DNA of 64,000 nt from positions 2,587,594 through 2,651,593 of the forward strand of contig NZ_CP069349.1 in NCBI RefSeq assembly GCF_021497505.1, in the 5' to 3' direction. Within the stretch, counting starts at the first letter, position 1; every line of letters starts with the position of its first letter. Below the pieces are notes generated by a model, which was not told the origin of the DNA, searched no databases, and saw nothing but the letters and a program-made list of their open reading frames with translations. The translations under genes were made by a program, and so were the position numbers. Shown here piece by piece: positions 41,517 to 51,812 of this stretch. The DNA comes from Turicibacter sp. TJ11. GTDB taxonomy: Bacteria; Bacillota_I; Bacilli_A; MOL361; Turicibacteraceae.

Positions 41517-44500
41517 ATGAAGAAAGTTTTATCAACGTTATTAGCGACTTCATTAACTATCTCTAATTTTTCACCAGTACTTCATGTGTTTGCTGATCAG
41601 TTACCTTCTAATCAGTTAGGGATTGAAGAAAGTGAAAAAGAAGTTAAGGAAGCAACTGTTCGTTCATTTATGCTTAATCAATATAGTAACTTTGATAAGT
41701 ATAATGAACAGTATCGTGTATCAAAAGAAGACATCCGTTCATTTTCAAATAATGGAGGATGTTACTTTTCAAGTAAATTAGAACAAGCATTTGATGGTGA
41801 TTTATCTACTCACTGGGAAACGGGAACTCCAAATAGTTCATCGTTTACAAATGAAGTTGTCGTTGAGTTTAATTCACCTGAGTCTATTAATCGTATGGCT
41901 TATGCGACACGTCAGGATTCAGCTAAGGGAAAAGGATTCCCAACTGAATTTGAAATTTACACCTCAAACAGTGAAGAGGATGATTTTGAATTAGCAGTTA
42001 CCGGAAGTCATAAAATGACAGGAAATATGGTACAGTTTCAATTTGATACAATTACGGCTAAAAAAATTAAATTTGTTTTTAAATCAGCTCATCAAAATTG
42101 GGCAAGTGCCTCAGAATTTTGGTTCTATAAAGAGGATTCATTACTTGATCAAATGGAGAGTCTATTTACGAATGATTCAAAAAATGAATTAAATGAAACT
42201 GTTGATAACATTCAAAAGTTAAATGACTTAGAAGCTAAAGCGAGTCAACATCCTTTTTATGAAGCATTTAAAGAAGAATTTGAAAATGCACGTATCTTAT
42301 TAGAAACTGAGCCGGTTGAATATATGAACGCGATGGTTTCAACATTTACAGCGGTTGATGATGAGCGATTAAGTCTTTATGACGAGTTATATAAAGTATC
42401 TGATGAAGAGATCACAAGCATTACGACAAATGGTGGACATTATGCTTCAAGTGATATTACGAAAGCAATGGATAATGACTTTGATACTCGATGGCATTCA
42501 GGAAAACAAAATAATGCTAATTTTACAAATGAAGTGATTATTACATTAGATAAATTAACAACAATCAGTAGATTGATGTATTCAAATACTCGAACACGTG
42601 GATTTGCACAGGAGTTTAACATCTATATTTCTAAAACATCTCAAGGAGATACGTTTGAAAAAATTACATCAGGTCAAATGAAAATTGATACGGAAAATGT
42701 AATGGAAATTCTATTTAATCCAGTGGATGCCCGTCGTATTAAATTTGTCTTTACTAAAGGATATGAAGATTGGGCGGTAGCATCAGAATTTGGAATTTAT
42801 AAACAAGATCATTTATCGGAAATGATGAATCGTTTATTTGTAGATTCAGTGATGAGTGAATTAAATCCTGAATTTGCAACCATTGAAATGATTGACTCAT
42901 TGATGGAAGCAGCTTATGATCATCCATTTAAAGAAGAGTATCTTTCAAAGTTAGAGATTGCTAAAGAGCTAATTACATTTGGTGTCATTGAGTCAGGAAC
43001 TTCAAACGTTAATCGCTTTACACCATTTTATACCGATTATATCGATTCATATGATGAGGCTTATCGTGTTCCGATTTCTAGTATTAGCAATAATGGAGGA
43101 CAGTATGGAAGTTCAGCCATTAAGTATGCCATCGATGAGGATGTGACAACTCATTGGGAAACAGGAAAACCAAATAGCTCATCGTTTACAAACGAAGTTA
43201 TTTTAACGTTAGAAGAAGCAAGTGTCATTAATCGTCTAACATATCATGCAAGAATGAATAAAAAAGGATTCCCTATCCGATTTAGTATCTATGTTTCACC
43301 AGTTGCTTCAGGAAATAATTTTCAAAAAGTATCTGAAGGTGGATATAGTTTAACAACAGATATGCTAGAAATTCAATTCGAAGCTGTCAAAGCAAAACGT
43401 GTTAAATTTGTATTTGAAGAAGCTTATCAAGATTATGCAGCCATTGGAGATATTCGTGTTTATACAAAAGATGACGTATCGAATCAGATGAAAAAGCTAT
43501 TTACAAATGCTTTAATGGATACCGTGTCAGAAGAGTATCGTTCACTTGAAAAGCTAGCTATTTTAGAAAATGAAGTTTCAAATCATCCACTAGCTTCTGT
43601 TTATTTAGAAGAGATTCAAATCGCAAAAGATATTTTGAACCATGAGTTACAAACGATTAAAACGGTCGTTGCCGAACAGGTTGGAAATCGAGCAACACAT
43701 ACGAGCCAAAACTTAAAGTTTGGATTTGGTAATAATAATTATCAACCAACGGGAATTGTTGCTTTAGCAGGGCAAGAAATTACTGTTTATGTTGATGCCA
43801 AACCAGGAGAACCGCTTCCACAGTTAGTTTTCTCACAACAGGAGGGAAGTTTTGCAAGTTGGGCACGCTCAGTCACGTTGCATATTGGAAAAAACGTGAT
43901 TACAGTACCAGAGGTTAATCAAAATGATGGTTGGTATCATTACGATGTGACACCAGGTGGACCTGTTTACATTTTAAATCCATATACCCAACAAGAGCAA
44001 AGTCAAGCTCCAGTGATTCGTTTTGCATCAGGTGTTGAAGCATTCCCGATGATGGATGAAAACACAGATGAAGCACAATTTTTAGAGTTTTTAGTTGATT
44101 ACAAAACTCGATTAGATGAGGATAAAGCAGCTCATCCTGATGTGATGGATCGAAAAATGATTGATGTGGTGGAGGTCGTTTCAGATCACCTATACTTTAC
44201 TGGAACAGCTACTGGTGCGTATGAAGCTTATATTAATCAAAACTTCAGTCCACTTCAAACTATCAAGATGTATAACGATCATATGGATGTTATTTTTGAT
44301 TATTTTGGATTTGATGAAAGTCGTGAGATTCACGATGTGAAGTATACACGCGAAAACATTCGTCTTGCTCAGCCATTTGGTTACATGTATGCAGCGGGTA
44401 CTCATATCGGGGTTCAAGGAGATGTCATGATAAGCATGTTAACAACTGTTGGAGGTTGGGGTGTTGATCATGAGATTGGTCACCGATTAGATATCGCAGA

Positions 44501-47375
44501 ACGAACAATTGGTGAAGTGACGAACAACATGATTCCACAATATACGTCTTATTACTACGGTAATTTAAATAAACGAATTCCATTTGAATCGCACACCTAT
44601 AAAAATGTAATAGCGACAGATAATAATGCTTACTATTCAGGTGGATATTTTGAACAGCTAGCTGTTTTTTGGCAACTTGAAATGATTTATCCAGGTTACT
44701 GGGCAAGACTGAATCAATTATATCGTGAGAATAACGTCGTCTTAGATTCAACGAATTCAGCAAATGATAAGTTAAATCAACTCGCAAAATATTCAAGCCT
44801 TGCTCTGGAATTAGATTTAACAGAACATTTTGAACGTCACGGGTTTTATGTTTCAGATGAAACAAAAGAGATTGTCAGTCAATATGAAAAACCATCGATT
44901 AAAACATGGTACGCTAATTATGATTACATCGAATACGAAGGTGATGGGTTTGATGAAGATGTAACAGTTGATGTTTCGCTTGAATCTAGCGGTGATTCGT
45001 TAAAGTTAACATTCACGGTTGATGATGAAGCTAAAAACGATGTCTTAGGTTATGAGATTTTCAAAGACGATCAACTCATTGGTTTTACATCAACGAATAG
45101 CTTTATTGATCAATCAGTAAGCAAAGAAGATGGTGTAAACTATACAGTCATTCCATATGATAAAAAGTTACAACCTGGTCAAGCTGCTTCAATTAATACA
45201 TTAACACCAACTTTATTACTTCAACAGTCAGAGTATACGATTAAGCTGAATGAATCATTTAATCCAATGCATTTAGTCCATGCAACTAACTATCTAGGAG
45301 AAGATATTAGTTCACGTGTAGTCGTTCATGGAAACGTGGATGCAACAGAACGAGGGACTTATCCGATTGAGTTTACAATCGAAGATGAAGGAATAACAGT
45401 TAGTAAAGTGATGAATGTTAACGTTGTAAGTGATTATGATTACTTATCAGACTTAGAATGGACATCAGCTAAAACTCAATTTGGAACGATTCGAAAAAAT
45501 GAGTCTATTAAAGGTCGCTTGTATGGTGAAATTAAAGACTTTGAAAAAGGAATCCGTATTCATGCGAATGGAACACTTGTTTATGATTTATCAGAAGTTG
45601 AATATGAGTATTTTGAAGCTTTATTAGGCGTTGATATGAATATTACATCGCAAAATAATTCAAGTCTTAAGTTTATTATTAAAGCAGATGGAGAGGTTAT
45701 TTTCGAAACAGGTGTTTTAAAACATGCAGATGATTTAATCCCAGTGAAATTACCGGTTCATGATGTTCAGCAATTAACGATTGAAGTCAGTGATGCGGGT
45801 AATACGAACACGAGCGATCATTCAGTGATTATTAATCCAAAGTTAACAACAAATAATGCTAAACCAACATTAACTATTCCAGCAGATACAGCTGTTAAAG
45901 TTGGAGAGTCAATAGAAGATGTCGTTGGTTCTTATGAAGCAATAGATGCTGAAGATGGAAATCTTTTTGAAGATGTTGTAGTGAGTGGAGTAGAGAAGGT
46001 TAACTTTAACCGACCTGGAACTTATGAAATTAATTATCGTGTGACGGATTCAGATAAGAATCAGGTTGAAAAATCTCGTACTATTTTAGTCATTAATATG
46101 GACGATTTTGATTATTTAACTGACTATGAATGGAAATCTGCCATTCAAAGTTACGGAAGTGCTAAAAAAGATGTGTCAGCAAGTTCAAATCCGTTAAGAC
46201 TAACAAATGAACATGGAGAGATTGTGACGTATGATCGTGGAATTGGGGCTCATTCGACATCAACGATTATTTATGATTTAACAAATAAAAACTATGGTTT
46301 CTTCACTGCTTATGTAGGGGTCGATCGTCAGATGTACGGTAGTGTCGGAAGCGTCACATTTGAAGTGTACGTTGATGGCGTGAAACAATTTGATAGCGGT
46401 CGTATGAATTCTAAAGATCCTCGACAATACGTTGAAGTTAATGTAGCGGGAGCTAAAGAATTAAAGTTAGTAGTAACCGATGCTGGAAATGGAAATGGAT
46501 CAGATCATGCTACATGGGCAGATACCAAACTTCATTATGCTAAAGAATTAAGTATAGATACAACTTTATTAGAAGAGAAGTTACAAGAAGCAAAAGAAAT
46601 TAATTCAAATGAATTTACTCATGAAAGCTACGAAGCCTTAGGTTTAACTATCATGGAGGCGGAGTCTTTATTAACTCGTGAAGAAGTCACTCAAGAAGAG
46701 ATTGATGCAATGATTGAAGCGTTAAGTACGGCCATCAATAACTTGATTGTAATAGGAGATTTAACATCCTTAACAGAGTTAATCTCAAAAGCACAATCGC
46801 TTGATGCAGCGTTATATACAGTGACTAGTATTCAAGCATTACAAGAGGTTTTAAATGAAGCAGATGAATTAGTAAATTCAAAGAATGCCACAGAATCGCA
46901 AGTGGTTAAAATGGCTGATAAGCTATCAAAAGCACTAGAAAACCTTGTGATGCTTAGTGAGTATGAGCCTTTAAAAGAGTTATTAGAGCAAGTGAACGAG
47001 TTAAAAGTTTATCTTTATAGCAAAGAATCAGTAGCAATTATTGAAGAACTAAAAGAAGTGCTACCAGTCGTTTTAGCTAATGATACATTAACGTCACAAC
47101 AAATTCAACAACAGATAGATTTTACTAAAGATCAGTTAGAAAACCTTGACTTTAATCAGCAAAAAATAAAGCTTCAGAAGAGATTAGAAGAAATTTCTGA
47201 TATTTCATTTGAAGATGTGGTAGGAATTAAGCATGCTGAAGCTCGTTGGAGTAATTTCATTTTTGTTAAAGATTATTTACAATCATTATTGATAGATTTA
47301 GAAAGTACTGACGAAGTTATTTCACAAGGATTAGCGATGTTAGATTATACATTAGGAGAGTTATTTAATAGCTAA
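41517..47375 (+). CDS. Giant secreted M60-like (enhancin/mucinase) metallopeptidase
   Basis: A 1952-aa exported protein with signal peptide (cleavage near HVFAD, residue 26). Three repeated F5/8-type (CBM32-like) carbohydrate-binding domains (about 60-210, 290-435, 515-660; each with NNGG, a conserved HWETG- or RWHSG-like motif, and FTNEV) are followed by an M60/PF13402-type peptidase (about 700-1130) with HEIGHRLD at 985-992 and a downstream E. An FN3-like domain, a DUF5011/Ig-like repeat and two NPCBM-type domains (about 1305-1445, 1528-1676) come next, then a helical FIVAR-like tail. M60-like enzymes cleave O-glycosylated mucins. There is no LPXTG motif. A c-di-GMP-I riboswitch precedes it. 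ATG 41517 has the SD GGGAGGA. Confidence 0.9.
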   Translation: MKKVLSTLLATSLTISNFSPVLHVFADQLPSNQLGIEESEKEVKEATVRSFMLNQYSNFDKYNEQYRVSKEDIRSFSNNGGCYFSSKLEQAFDGDLSTHWETGTPNSSSFTNEVVVEFNSPESINRMAYATRQDSAKGKGFPTEFEIYTSNSEEDDFELAVTGSHKMTGNMVQFQFDTITAKKIKFVFKSAHQNWASASEFWFYKEDSLLDQMESLFTNDSKNELNETVDNIQKLNDLEAKASQHPFYEAFKEEFENARILLETEPVEYMNAMVSTFTAVDDERLSLYDELYKVSDEEITSITTNGGHYASSDITKAMDNDFDTRWHSGKQNNANFTNEVIITLDKLTTISRLMYSNTRTRGFAQEFNIYISKTSQGDTFEKITSGQMKIDTENVMEILFNPVDARRIKFVFTKGYEDWAVASEFGIYKQDHLSEMMNRLFVDSVMSELNPEFATIEMIDSLMEAAYDHPFKEEYLSKLEIAKELITFGVIESGTSNVNRFTPFYTDYIDSYDEAYRVPISSISNNGGQYGSSAIKYAIDEDVTTHWETGKPNSSSFTNEVILTLEEASVINRLTYHARMNKKGFPIRFSIYVSPVASGNNFQKVSEGGYSLTTDMLEIQFEAVKAKRVKFVFEEAYQDYAAIGDIRVYTKDDVSNQMKKLFTNALMDTVSEEYRSLEKLAILENEVSNHPLASVYLEEIQIAKDILNHELQTIKTVVAEQVGNRATHTSQNLKFGFGNNNYQPTGIVALAGQEITVYVDAKPGEPLPQLVFSQQEGSFASWARSVTLHIGKNVITVPEVNQNDGWYHYDVTPGGPVYILNPYTQQEQSQAPVIRFASGVEAFPMMDENTDEAQFLEFLVDYKTRLDEDKAAHPDVMDRKMIDVVEVVSDHLYFTGTATGAYEAYINQNFSPLQTIKMYNDHMDVIFDYFGFDESREIHDVKYTRENIRLAQPFGYMYAAGTHIGVQGDVMISMLTTVGGWGVDHEIGHRLDIAERTIGEVTNNMIPQYTSYYYGNLNKRIPFESHTYKNVIATDNNAYYSGGYFEQLAVFWQLEMIYPGYWARLNQLYRENNVVLDSTNSANDKLNQLAKYSSLALELDLTEHFERHGFYVSDETKEIVSQYEKPSIKTWYANYDYIEYEGDGFDEDVTVDVSLESSGDSLKLTFTVDDEAKNDVLGYEIFKDDQLIGFTSTNSFIDQSVSKEDGVNYTVIPYDKKLQPGQAASINTLTPTLLLQQSEYTIKLNESFNPMHLVHATNYLGEDISSRVVVHGNVDATERGTYPIEFTIEDEGITVSKVMNVNVVSDYDYLSDLEWTSAKTQFGTIRKNESIKGRLYGEIKDFEKGIRIHANGTLVYDLSEVEYEYFEALLGVDMNITSQNNSSLKFIIKADGEVIFETGVLKHADDLIPVKLPVHDVQQLTIEVSDAGNTNTSDHSVIINPKLTTNNAKPTLTIPADTAVKVGESIEDVVGSYEAIDAEDGNLFEDVVVSGVEKVNFNRPGTYEINYRVTDSDKNQVEKSRTILVINMDDFDYLTDYEWKSAIQSYGSAKKDVSASSNPLRLTNEHGEIVTYDRGIGAHSTSTIIYDLTNKNYGFFTAYVGVDRQMYGSVGSVTFEVYVDGVKQFDSGRMNSKDPRQYVEVNVAGAKELKLVVTDAGNGNGSDHATWADTKLHYAKELSIDTTLLEEKLQEAKEINSNEFTHESYEALGLTIMEAESLLTREEVTQEEIDAMIEALSTAINNLIVIGDLTSLTELISKAQSLDAALYTVTSIQALQEVLNEADELVNSKNATESQVVKMADKLSKALENLVMLSEYEPLKELLEQVNELKVYLYSKESVAIIEELKEVLPVVLANDTLTSQQIQQQIDFTKDQLENLDFNQQKIKLQKRLEEISDISFEDVVGIKHAEARWSNFIFVKDYLQSLLIDLESTDEVISQGLAMLDYTLGELFNS

Positions 47376-47398
47376 TTAAATCAATCATTTAAAGTTTA

Positions 47399-47442
47399 AC
47401 TTGTAAGTGAAGGAGGTAGCCTTCTTCATTTACAAGTTTTTT
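47399..47442 (+). terminator. Terminator after the M60 peptidase gene
   Basis: Stem AACTTGTAAGTGAAG / CTTCATTTACAAGTT with a T run. Confidence 0.85.
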
Positions 47443-47547
47443 TATAATAAACGTAAAAATATGTAGTGAAAAGCATGTACACCCCTTTAAAAATTAGAGA
47501 ATGGTGATAAAATGGTTTCATATCATTATTACAAAGAGGTGTCATTC

Positions 47548-48699
47548 ATGTTTGAGTCATTAAAGAAAAATAAGCAACTCTTTATGACTTGCTTAAGTGT
47601 TTTTCTCGTTGGAGTTAGCTTAATTTTTGTTTATTATACTTTAGAAAATATAGGATTCATTACTAATGAAATTCATACATTTCTTTTATTAATTAGACCT
47701 GTGATTATTGCTTTTGGTATTGCTTATGTTTTAAATCGTCCGATGATTTATATTGAGGATCAACTTCAACGCCTCAGTCAGCGATTGATGAAAAAGAGAT
47801 TACCCTCAGGATTTAGTCGTGGAATGACCATTTTAATTTTATTTTTTCTCGTAGTTGGATTTATTTATGTTTTATTTAATAGTGTAATACCACCCATTAT
47901 AAAAAATCTTCGTTTATTATTAGACACATTACCAAATTTTCAACAAAGTATTAATTATTATATCGATGAGTTAGGGCCATATGTTCAATCGACCGTTACT
48001 CAGCAACAGATTGATCAAATGTCTAATTTTGTGACTAATGTTTTAGGATCGATTGGAAGTTATATGTTACAGCTTGGAACAGGAGTGATTACAAATGTCA
48101 CTGGTTTTGCGATAAGTACACTAACAACAATTATCTTATCCATTTATTTTTTAAAGGATAAAGAAATTTTAATCCGTTCAGTTGATAAAGGAGCGCAATC
48201 TCTTTTACCAGCTAACTCGTTAGTTCGTGTAAAGCAGCTACTTCATGATTTAGATATTGTCTTCGGTGGATTTTTAATTGCTCAATTAATTGCAGCCATT
48301 TTAGCAGGGGTCTTTTCAACGATGATCTTAGTGTTGATTGATCACCCATTTGCTATTTTAGTTGGATTAGTAACCGGTGTGGCGAACGTCATTCCTTACA
48401 TTGGACCGATTTTAGGAGCTTTATTAGGGTGTGTACTAGGATTGTTTTCAAGTTTAAATTTAGCCATTGTATCGTTAGTGTTATTAACCATTTACCAGCA
48501 ACTAGATGCTAACGTTATTCAACCGAAATTATTAAGTAATAGTGTCGGATTAAATCCAGTTTGGGTGTTAATCGCCATCTTAATTGGTGGTCATTATCTA
48601 GGAATGGTTGGAATGATCGTTTCTATTCCATCCGCGGCATTAGCACAAATTTATTTAACTCGTCGCTATCATCGTCTTAAAAATCAGCAAAAAATATAA
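47548..48699 (+). CDS. AI-2E/PerM family membrane permease
   Basis: A 383-aa membrane protein of the AI-2E transporter (PerM/YtvI) family: two N-terminal helices, a long outside loop (about 80-140), and five or six C-terminal helices containing the conserved GxxxGxxxxIPYIGPxLG-type stretch (VANVIPYIGPILGALLG) and LNPVWVLIAILIGG. Members export or import varied small solutes, and YtvI itself is sporulation-linked; the substrate here is unknown. ATG 47548 is chosen because AAAGAGGTG lies just before it. Confidence 0.8.
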   Translation: MFESLKKNKQLFMTCLSVFLVGVSLIFVYYTLENIGFITNEIHTFLLLIRPVIIAFGIAYVLNRPMIYIEDQLQRLSQRLMKKRLPSGFSRGMTILILFFLVVGFIYVLFNSVIPPIIKNLRLLLDTLPNFQQSINYYIDELGPYVQSTVTQQQIDQMSNFVTNVLGSIGSYMLQLGTGVITNVTGFAISTLTTIILSIYFLKDKEILIRSVDKGAQSLLPANSLVRVKQLLHDLDIVFGGFLIAQLIAAILAGVFSTMILVLIDHPFAILVGLVTGVANVIPYIGPILGALLGCVLGLFSSLNLAIVSLVLLTIYQQLDANVIQPKLLSNSVGLNPVWVLIAILIGGHYLGMVGMIVSIPSAALAQIYLTRRYHRLKNQQKI

Positions 48700-48702
48700 T
48701 TT

Positions 48703-48733
48703 AAAAAGATCATCAACTAGATGATCTTTTTTT
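48703..48733 (+). terminator. Terminator after the AI-2E permease gene
   Basis: Stem AAAAAGATCAT / ATGATCTTTTT, loop CAACTAG. Confidence 0.85.
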
Positions 48734-48870
48734 GATGACGTTCTATCAAATTTTTAAAGTAAATCGAATGGTCGTTAAGGCTTCATTGAGAATTTCGTTA
48801 GGTTTATTAAAAGCGATGTAATGTTTTGTCGAAATTGAAGAATAATAGATGATAAGAAAGGAGGATATGT

Positions 48871-49890
48871 ATGTTTAAACCAAAGCACGTTTATATTGAA
48901 AAAGAAGCACTTGATTATCCACTTGGAGTTGAGTTGAAAGAGAAGTTTGAAAACATGGATATTCCAGTTGATATTTTAGAGAGTAATCGGGTTAACTTTT
49001 TAAGAGGAAAGAATGTTCAAGAAAAATATGAAATTGGAAAGCGCGTCCTTGTTGTTGGAGTGCGTCGAACATTAGAATTTCAATCGTGTAAGCCATCTGC
49101 CCATTATCAATTACCACTAGTAACAGGGTGTATTGGAAAATGTGAGTACTGTTATTTAAATACGAATTTAAAGGATAAACCATTCACACGTATTTATGTG
49201 AACATTGACGATGTTTTTAAAAAGGCAAAAAAATATGTTCAGACTGGAAAATTTAAACCGACGATTTTTGAAGGATCTGCAACTTCCGATCCCGTTCCTG
49301 TTGAGCCTTACACACATGCCTTAGCTCAATCAATCGAGTATTTTGGAAAGCTACCCGATGCAAGATTTCGCTTTGTGACTAAATTTACAGATGTAGATGG
49401 GTTACTTCATTTAAAACATAATGAGAAGACCGAAATCAGATTTTCAATTAACACAGATACCGTCATTGAAAGTTTTGAACATGGAACACCTCGTGTCAAA
49501 CAACGGATTGAGGCGGCACGAAAAGTGATCAAAGCAGGCTATCCCGTTGGTTTTTTAATTGCTCCTGTGTTCATCTATCCTAATTGGAAAGAAGATTATC
49601 TCATGTTAATTAAGATGCTTAAAAATTATTTACCAGATGAAGATTTGAAGCATCCGATTACTTTTGAGATTATTTCTCACCGTTTTACCCCAACGGCTAA
49701 AAATCATATTTTACAAGTTTTTGAACAAAGTAAATTACCGATGGATGAATCTGAGCGTACTTATAAATACGGTCAGTTTGGTTATGGAAAGTATGTTTAT
49801 CCAAAAGAAACAATTGCTGAAATAAAAGAGTTATTTGAATTTGGATTGAAGCATCTACCATTTCCTTATGAAATTAAATACATTATCTAA
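48871..49890 (+). CDS. splB: Spore photoproduct lyase (radical SAM)
   Basis: A 339-aa radical SAM enzyme that repairs the UV lesion 5-thyminyl-5,6-dihydrothymine during spore germination. The cluster cysteines C87, C91 and C94 lie in TGCIGKCEYCYLNT, as in Bacillus SplB. The whole chain aligns with Bacillus SplB, including KPSAxY, RFVTKF, RFSIN, KAGYPxGF and HRF motifs. Where Bacillus SplB has C141 (EASCTSD), the proposed hydrogen donor, this protein has A137 in EGSATSDP. A GAAAGGAGG SD precedes ATG 48871. No splA or radical-SAM partner adjoins it. It supports a spore-forming host. Confidence 0.92.
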   Translation: MFKPKHVYIEKEALDYPLGVELKEKFENMDIPVDILESNRVNFLRGKNVQEKYEIGKRVLVVGVRRTLEFQSCKPSAHYQLPLVTGCIGKCEYCYLNTNLKDKPFTRIYVNIDDVFKKAKKYVQTGKFKPTIFEGSATSDPVPVEPYTHALAQSIEYFGKLPDARFRFVTKFTDVDGLLHLKHNEKTEIRFSINTDTVIESFEHGTPRVKQRIEAARKVIKAGYPVGFLIAPVFIYPNWKEDYLMLIKMLKNYLPDEDLKHPITFEIISHRFTPTAKNHILQVFEQSKLPMDESERTYKYGQFGYGKYVYPKETIAEIKELFEFGLKHLPFPYEIKYII

Positions 49891-49892
49891 AG

Positions 49893-49919
49893 TAAGAGCG
49901 GATTCCGCTCTTATTTTTT
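49893..49919 (+). terminator. splB terminator
   Basis: Stem TAAGAGCGGA / TCCGCTCTTA with a T run. Confidence 0.9.
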
Positions 49920-50139
49920 GTGATAATGATCAATGGAAGCATTTTTTTTATGTCTTACTAATATGGTAGTAAAGGGAGTTATTAAAAAGCTTATCCTTAA
50001 AAAGAAACATATTAGAAATGAGTCAATCATTGGATGAGTGGTTGAATGAGACGAAATCTTATATAAAAGATTAAAGACTAATATTTCCTTAATTTAATAT
50101 TAATTTTTATTAGTTCATCAAAAGAACAAATCACTATGT

Positions 50140-50157
50140 TATGACGAATATGTCATA
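50140..50157. promoter_or_regulatory. Palindrome upstream of the GH1 gene
   Basis: TATGAC-GAATAT-GTCATA, perfect 6-bp arms, 103 bp before the glycosidase start. It may be the operator of a sugar-responsive repressor. The rest of 49920-50259 shows only a short 18-codon frame near 50019 that I do not consider a gene. Confidence 0.4.
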
Positions 50158-50259
50158 GATATGAGAAGTTATCGTGATGAGAATTTAATTGCTTTTGAAC
50201 ATTAAAAGATTAGATTTTTGATGACTCATCTGCTAACTATAACTGAGGGGGAAATAGGA

Positions 50260-51702
50260 ATGAAGAATTTTAAAATGCCAGATGATTTTTTATGGGGAAG
50301 TGCTTCTGCTGCTTATCAAGTAGAGGGGGCTTACTTAGAAGATGGAAAAGGTTTATCTAACTGGGATCAATTTGTCAGAATCGAAGGAAAAACATTCAAA
50401 GGAACAACGGGTGATGTTGCTGTTGATCATTATCATCGTTTTAAAGAAGATGTGAAGTTAATGGCAGAGATGGGACTTAAAACGTATCGTTTTTCAATTT
50501 CATGGCCTCGTGTCATTCCAACTGGGAATGGGGAAGTGAATGAAGCGGGACTAAAATTTTATGAAGATTTAATCGATGAATGCTTAAAGTACAATATTGA
50601 ACCAATGGTTACAATTTTTCACTGGGACTTACCACAAGCTTTAGTTGATCAATATTGTGGATTTGAAGATCGTCGCATTATTGATGACTTTGTTAATTAT
50701 GCAAAAGTTTTATTTAAGCGATTTAAAAATAAAGTGAAGTACTGGATTACATTAAATGAACAAAATGTTTTTACATCACTCGGATGGTTAACGGCTATGC
50801 ATCCACCAGGAAAATTTGATGATGAAAAAACGTTTTATCAAGTGAATCATCATGCGTTTATGGCACATGCCAAGACGGTTTTATTATTTAAAGAAATGAT
50901 TCCAAATGGAAAAATTGGAGCAAGTTTTGCTTATAGTCCGAGCTATGCGATCGACTGCCAACCTATTAACGCGATGTCTAAAATGGATTTTGATGATATG
51001 AAAAACTTTTGGTGGATGGATATGTATGCTTATGGACGTTATCCAAAATCAACGTTTATTCATTTACAAAATAAAGGAATAGCTCCACAAATGGAAGAGG
51101 AAGATGGGGAAATTTTAAAAGAAGCTGCTTCAAAAGTTGATTTCATGGGAGTTAATTATTATCAAACAAGTGTCTGTGAATATAACCCACTAGATGGAGT
51201 TACACCTTATGGAACGTTTAATACAACAGGGGTGAAAGGTTCAAATCAAGTGATGGGACAACCTGGATTATTTAAAAATCCGTCTAATCCTTATTTGAAA
51301 ACAACGGATTGGGATTGGACGATTGACCCAATTGGGTTGCGTTATGGACTACGAGAAATTACAAGCCGTTATCAATTACCAATTATTATTTCTGAAAATG
51401 GACTAGGTGCTTTTGATAAAAAAGAGGAAGATGGTTCAGTTCATGACCCTTACCGAATTGCTTTCTTAAAATCACACATTGAAGAATTGAAACTTGCGAT
51501 GGAACAAGGATGTGAAGTGATTGCCTATTGTACATGGTCATTTACAGACTTATTAAGTTGGCTTAATGGTTATCAAAAACGTTATGGATTTGTTTACGTC
51601 GATCGAGAAGAAGAGGAAGAAGGAGCAACTTTAAATCGCTATAAAAAAGATAGCTACTATTGGTATAAAGAAGTCATTGCTTCAAATGGTGAGAACTTGT
51701 AG
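50260..51702 (+). CDS. Glycoside hydrolase family 1 (beta-glucosidase/phospho-beta-glucosidase type)
   Basis: A 480-aa GH1 enzyme. The N-terminal signature FLWGSASAAYQVEGA, the acid/base E167 in ITLNEQN, and the nucleophile E379 in IIISENGLG are present. GH1 normally reads TLNEP at the first site; Gln replaces Pro here, and NEQN is common among phospho-beta-glucosidase-like members. It hydrolyses beta-glucosides or their 6-phosphates in the cytoplasm. No PTS gene adjoins it. ATG 50260 has the SD GAGGGGGAAATAGG; upstream in-frame starts do not. Confidence 0.9.
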   Translation: MKNFKMPDDFLWGSASAAYQVEGAYLEDGKGLSNWDQFVRIEGKTFKGTTGDVAVDHYHRFKEDVKLMAEMGLKTYRFSISWPRVIPTGNGEVNEAGLKFYEDLIDECLKYNIEPMVTIFHWDLPQALVDQYCGFEDRRIIDDFVNYAKVLFKRFKNKVKYWITLNEQNVFTSLGWLTAMHPPGKFDDEKTFYQVNHHAFMAHAKTVLLFKEMIPNGKIGASFAYSPSYAIDCQPINAMSKMDFDDMKNFWWMDMYAYGRYPKSTFIHLQNKGIAPQMEEEDGEILKEAASKVDFMGVNYYQTSVCEYNPLDGVTPYGTFNTTGVKGSNQVMGQPGLFKNPSNPYLKTTDWDWTIDPIGLRYGLREITSRYQLPIIISENGLGAFDKKEEDGSVHDPYRIAFLKSHIEELKLAMEQGCEVIAYCTWSFTDLLSWLNGYQKRYGFVYVDREEEEEGATLNRYKKDSYYWYKEVIASNGENL

Positions 51703-51751
51703 TTAGAATGAGTTAACTGACTTAAGTTAAGGAAACTCGTCATACAATAAT

Positions 51752-51800
51752 AAAAGGAGAAAACACTCATTTTTCGTGATGAGGTATTTTCTCCTTTTTT
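51752..51800. terminator. Bidirectional terminator (GH1 / rml operon)
   Basis: Stem AAAAGGAGAAAA / TTTTCTCCTTTT with an inner paired part around CTCAT/GATGAG. Confidence 0.8.
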
Positions 51801-51812
51801 AATTTGATTTAG

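Noticed and set aside
44190..44865. Minus-strand frames inside the M60 peptidase gene
   Set aside because: They lie fully within a strongly supported gene, lack SDs and have no recognisable domains.
41517..47375. LPXTG-anchored wall protein
   Set aside because: The C terminus ends in a helical domain (LGELFNS) with no LPXTG, hydrophobic stretch or basic tail.
50019..50072. 18-codon frame MSQSLDEWLNETKSYIKD
   Set aside because: Weak SD and no repeat or related gene. Probably a remnant or chance.
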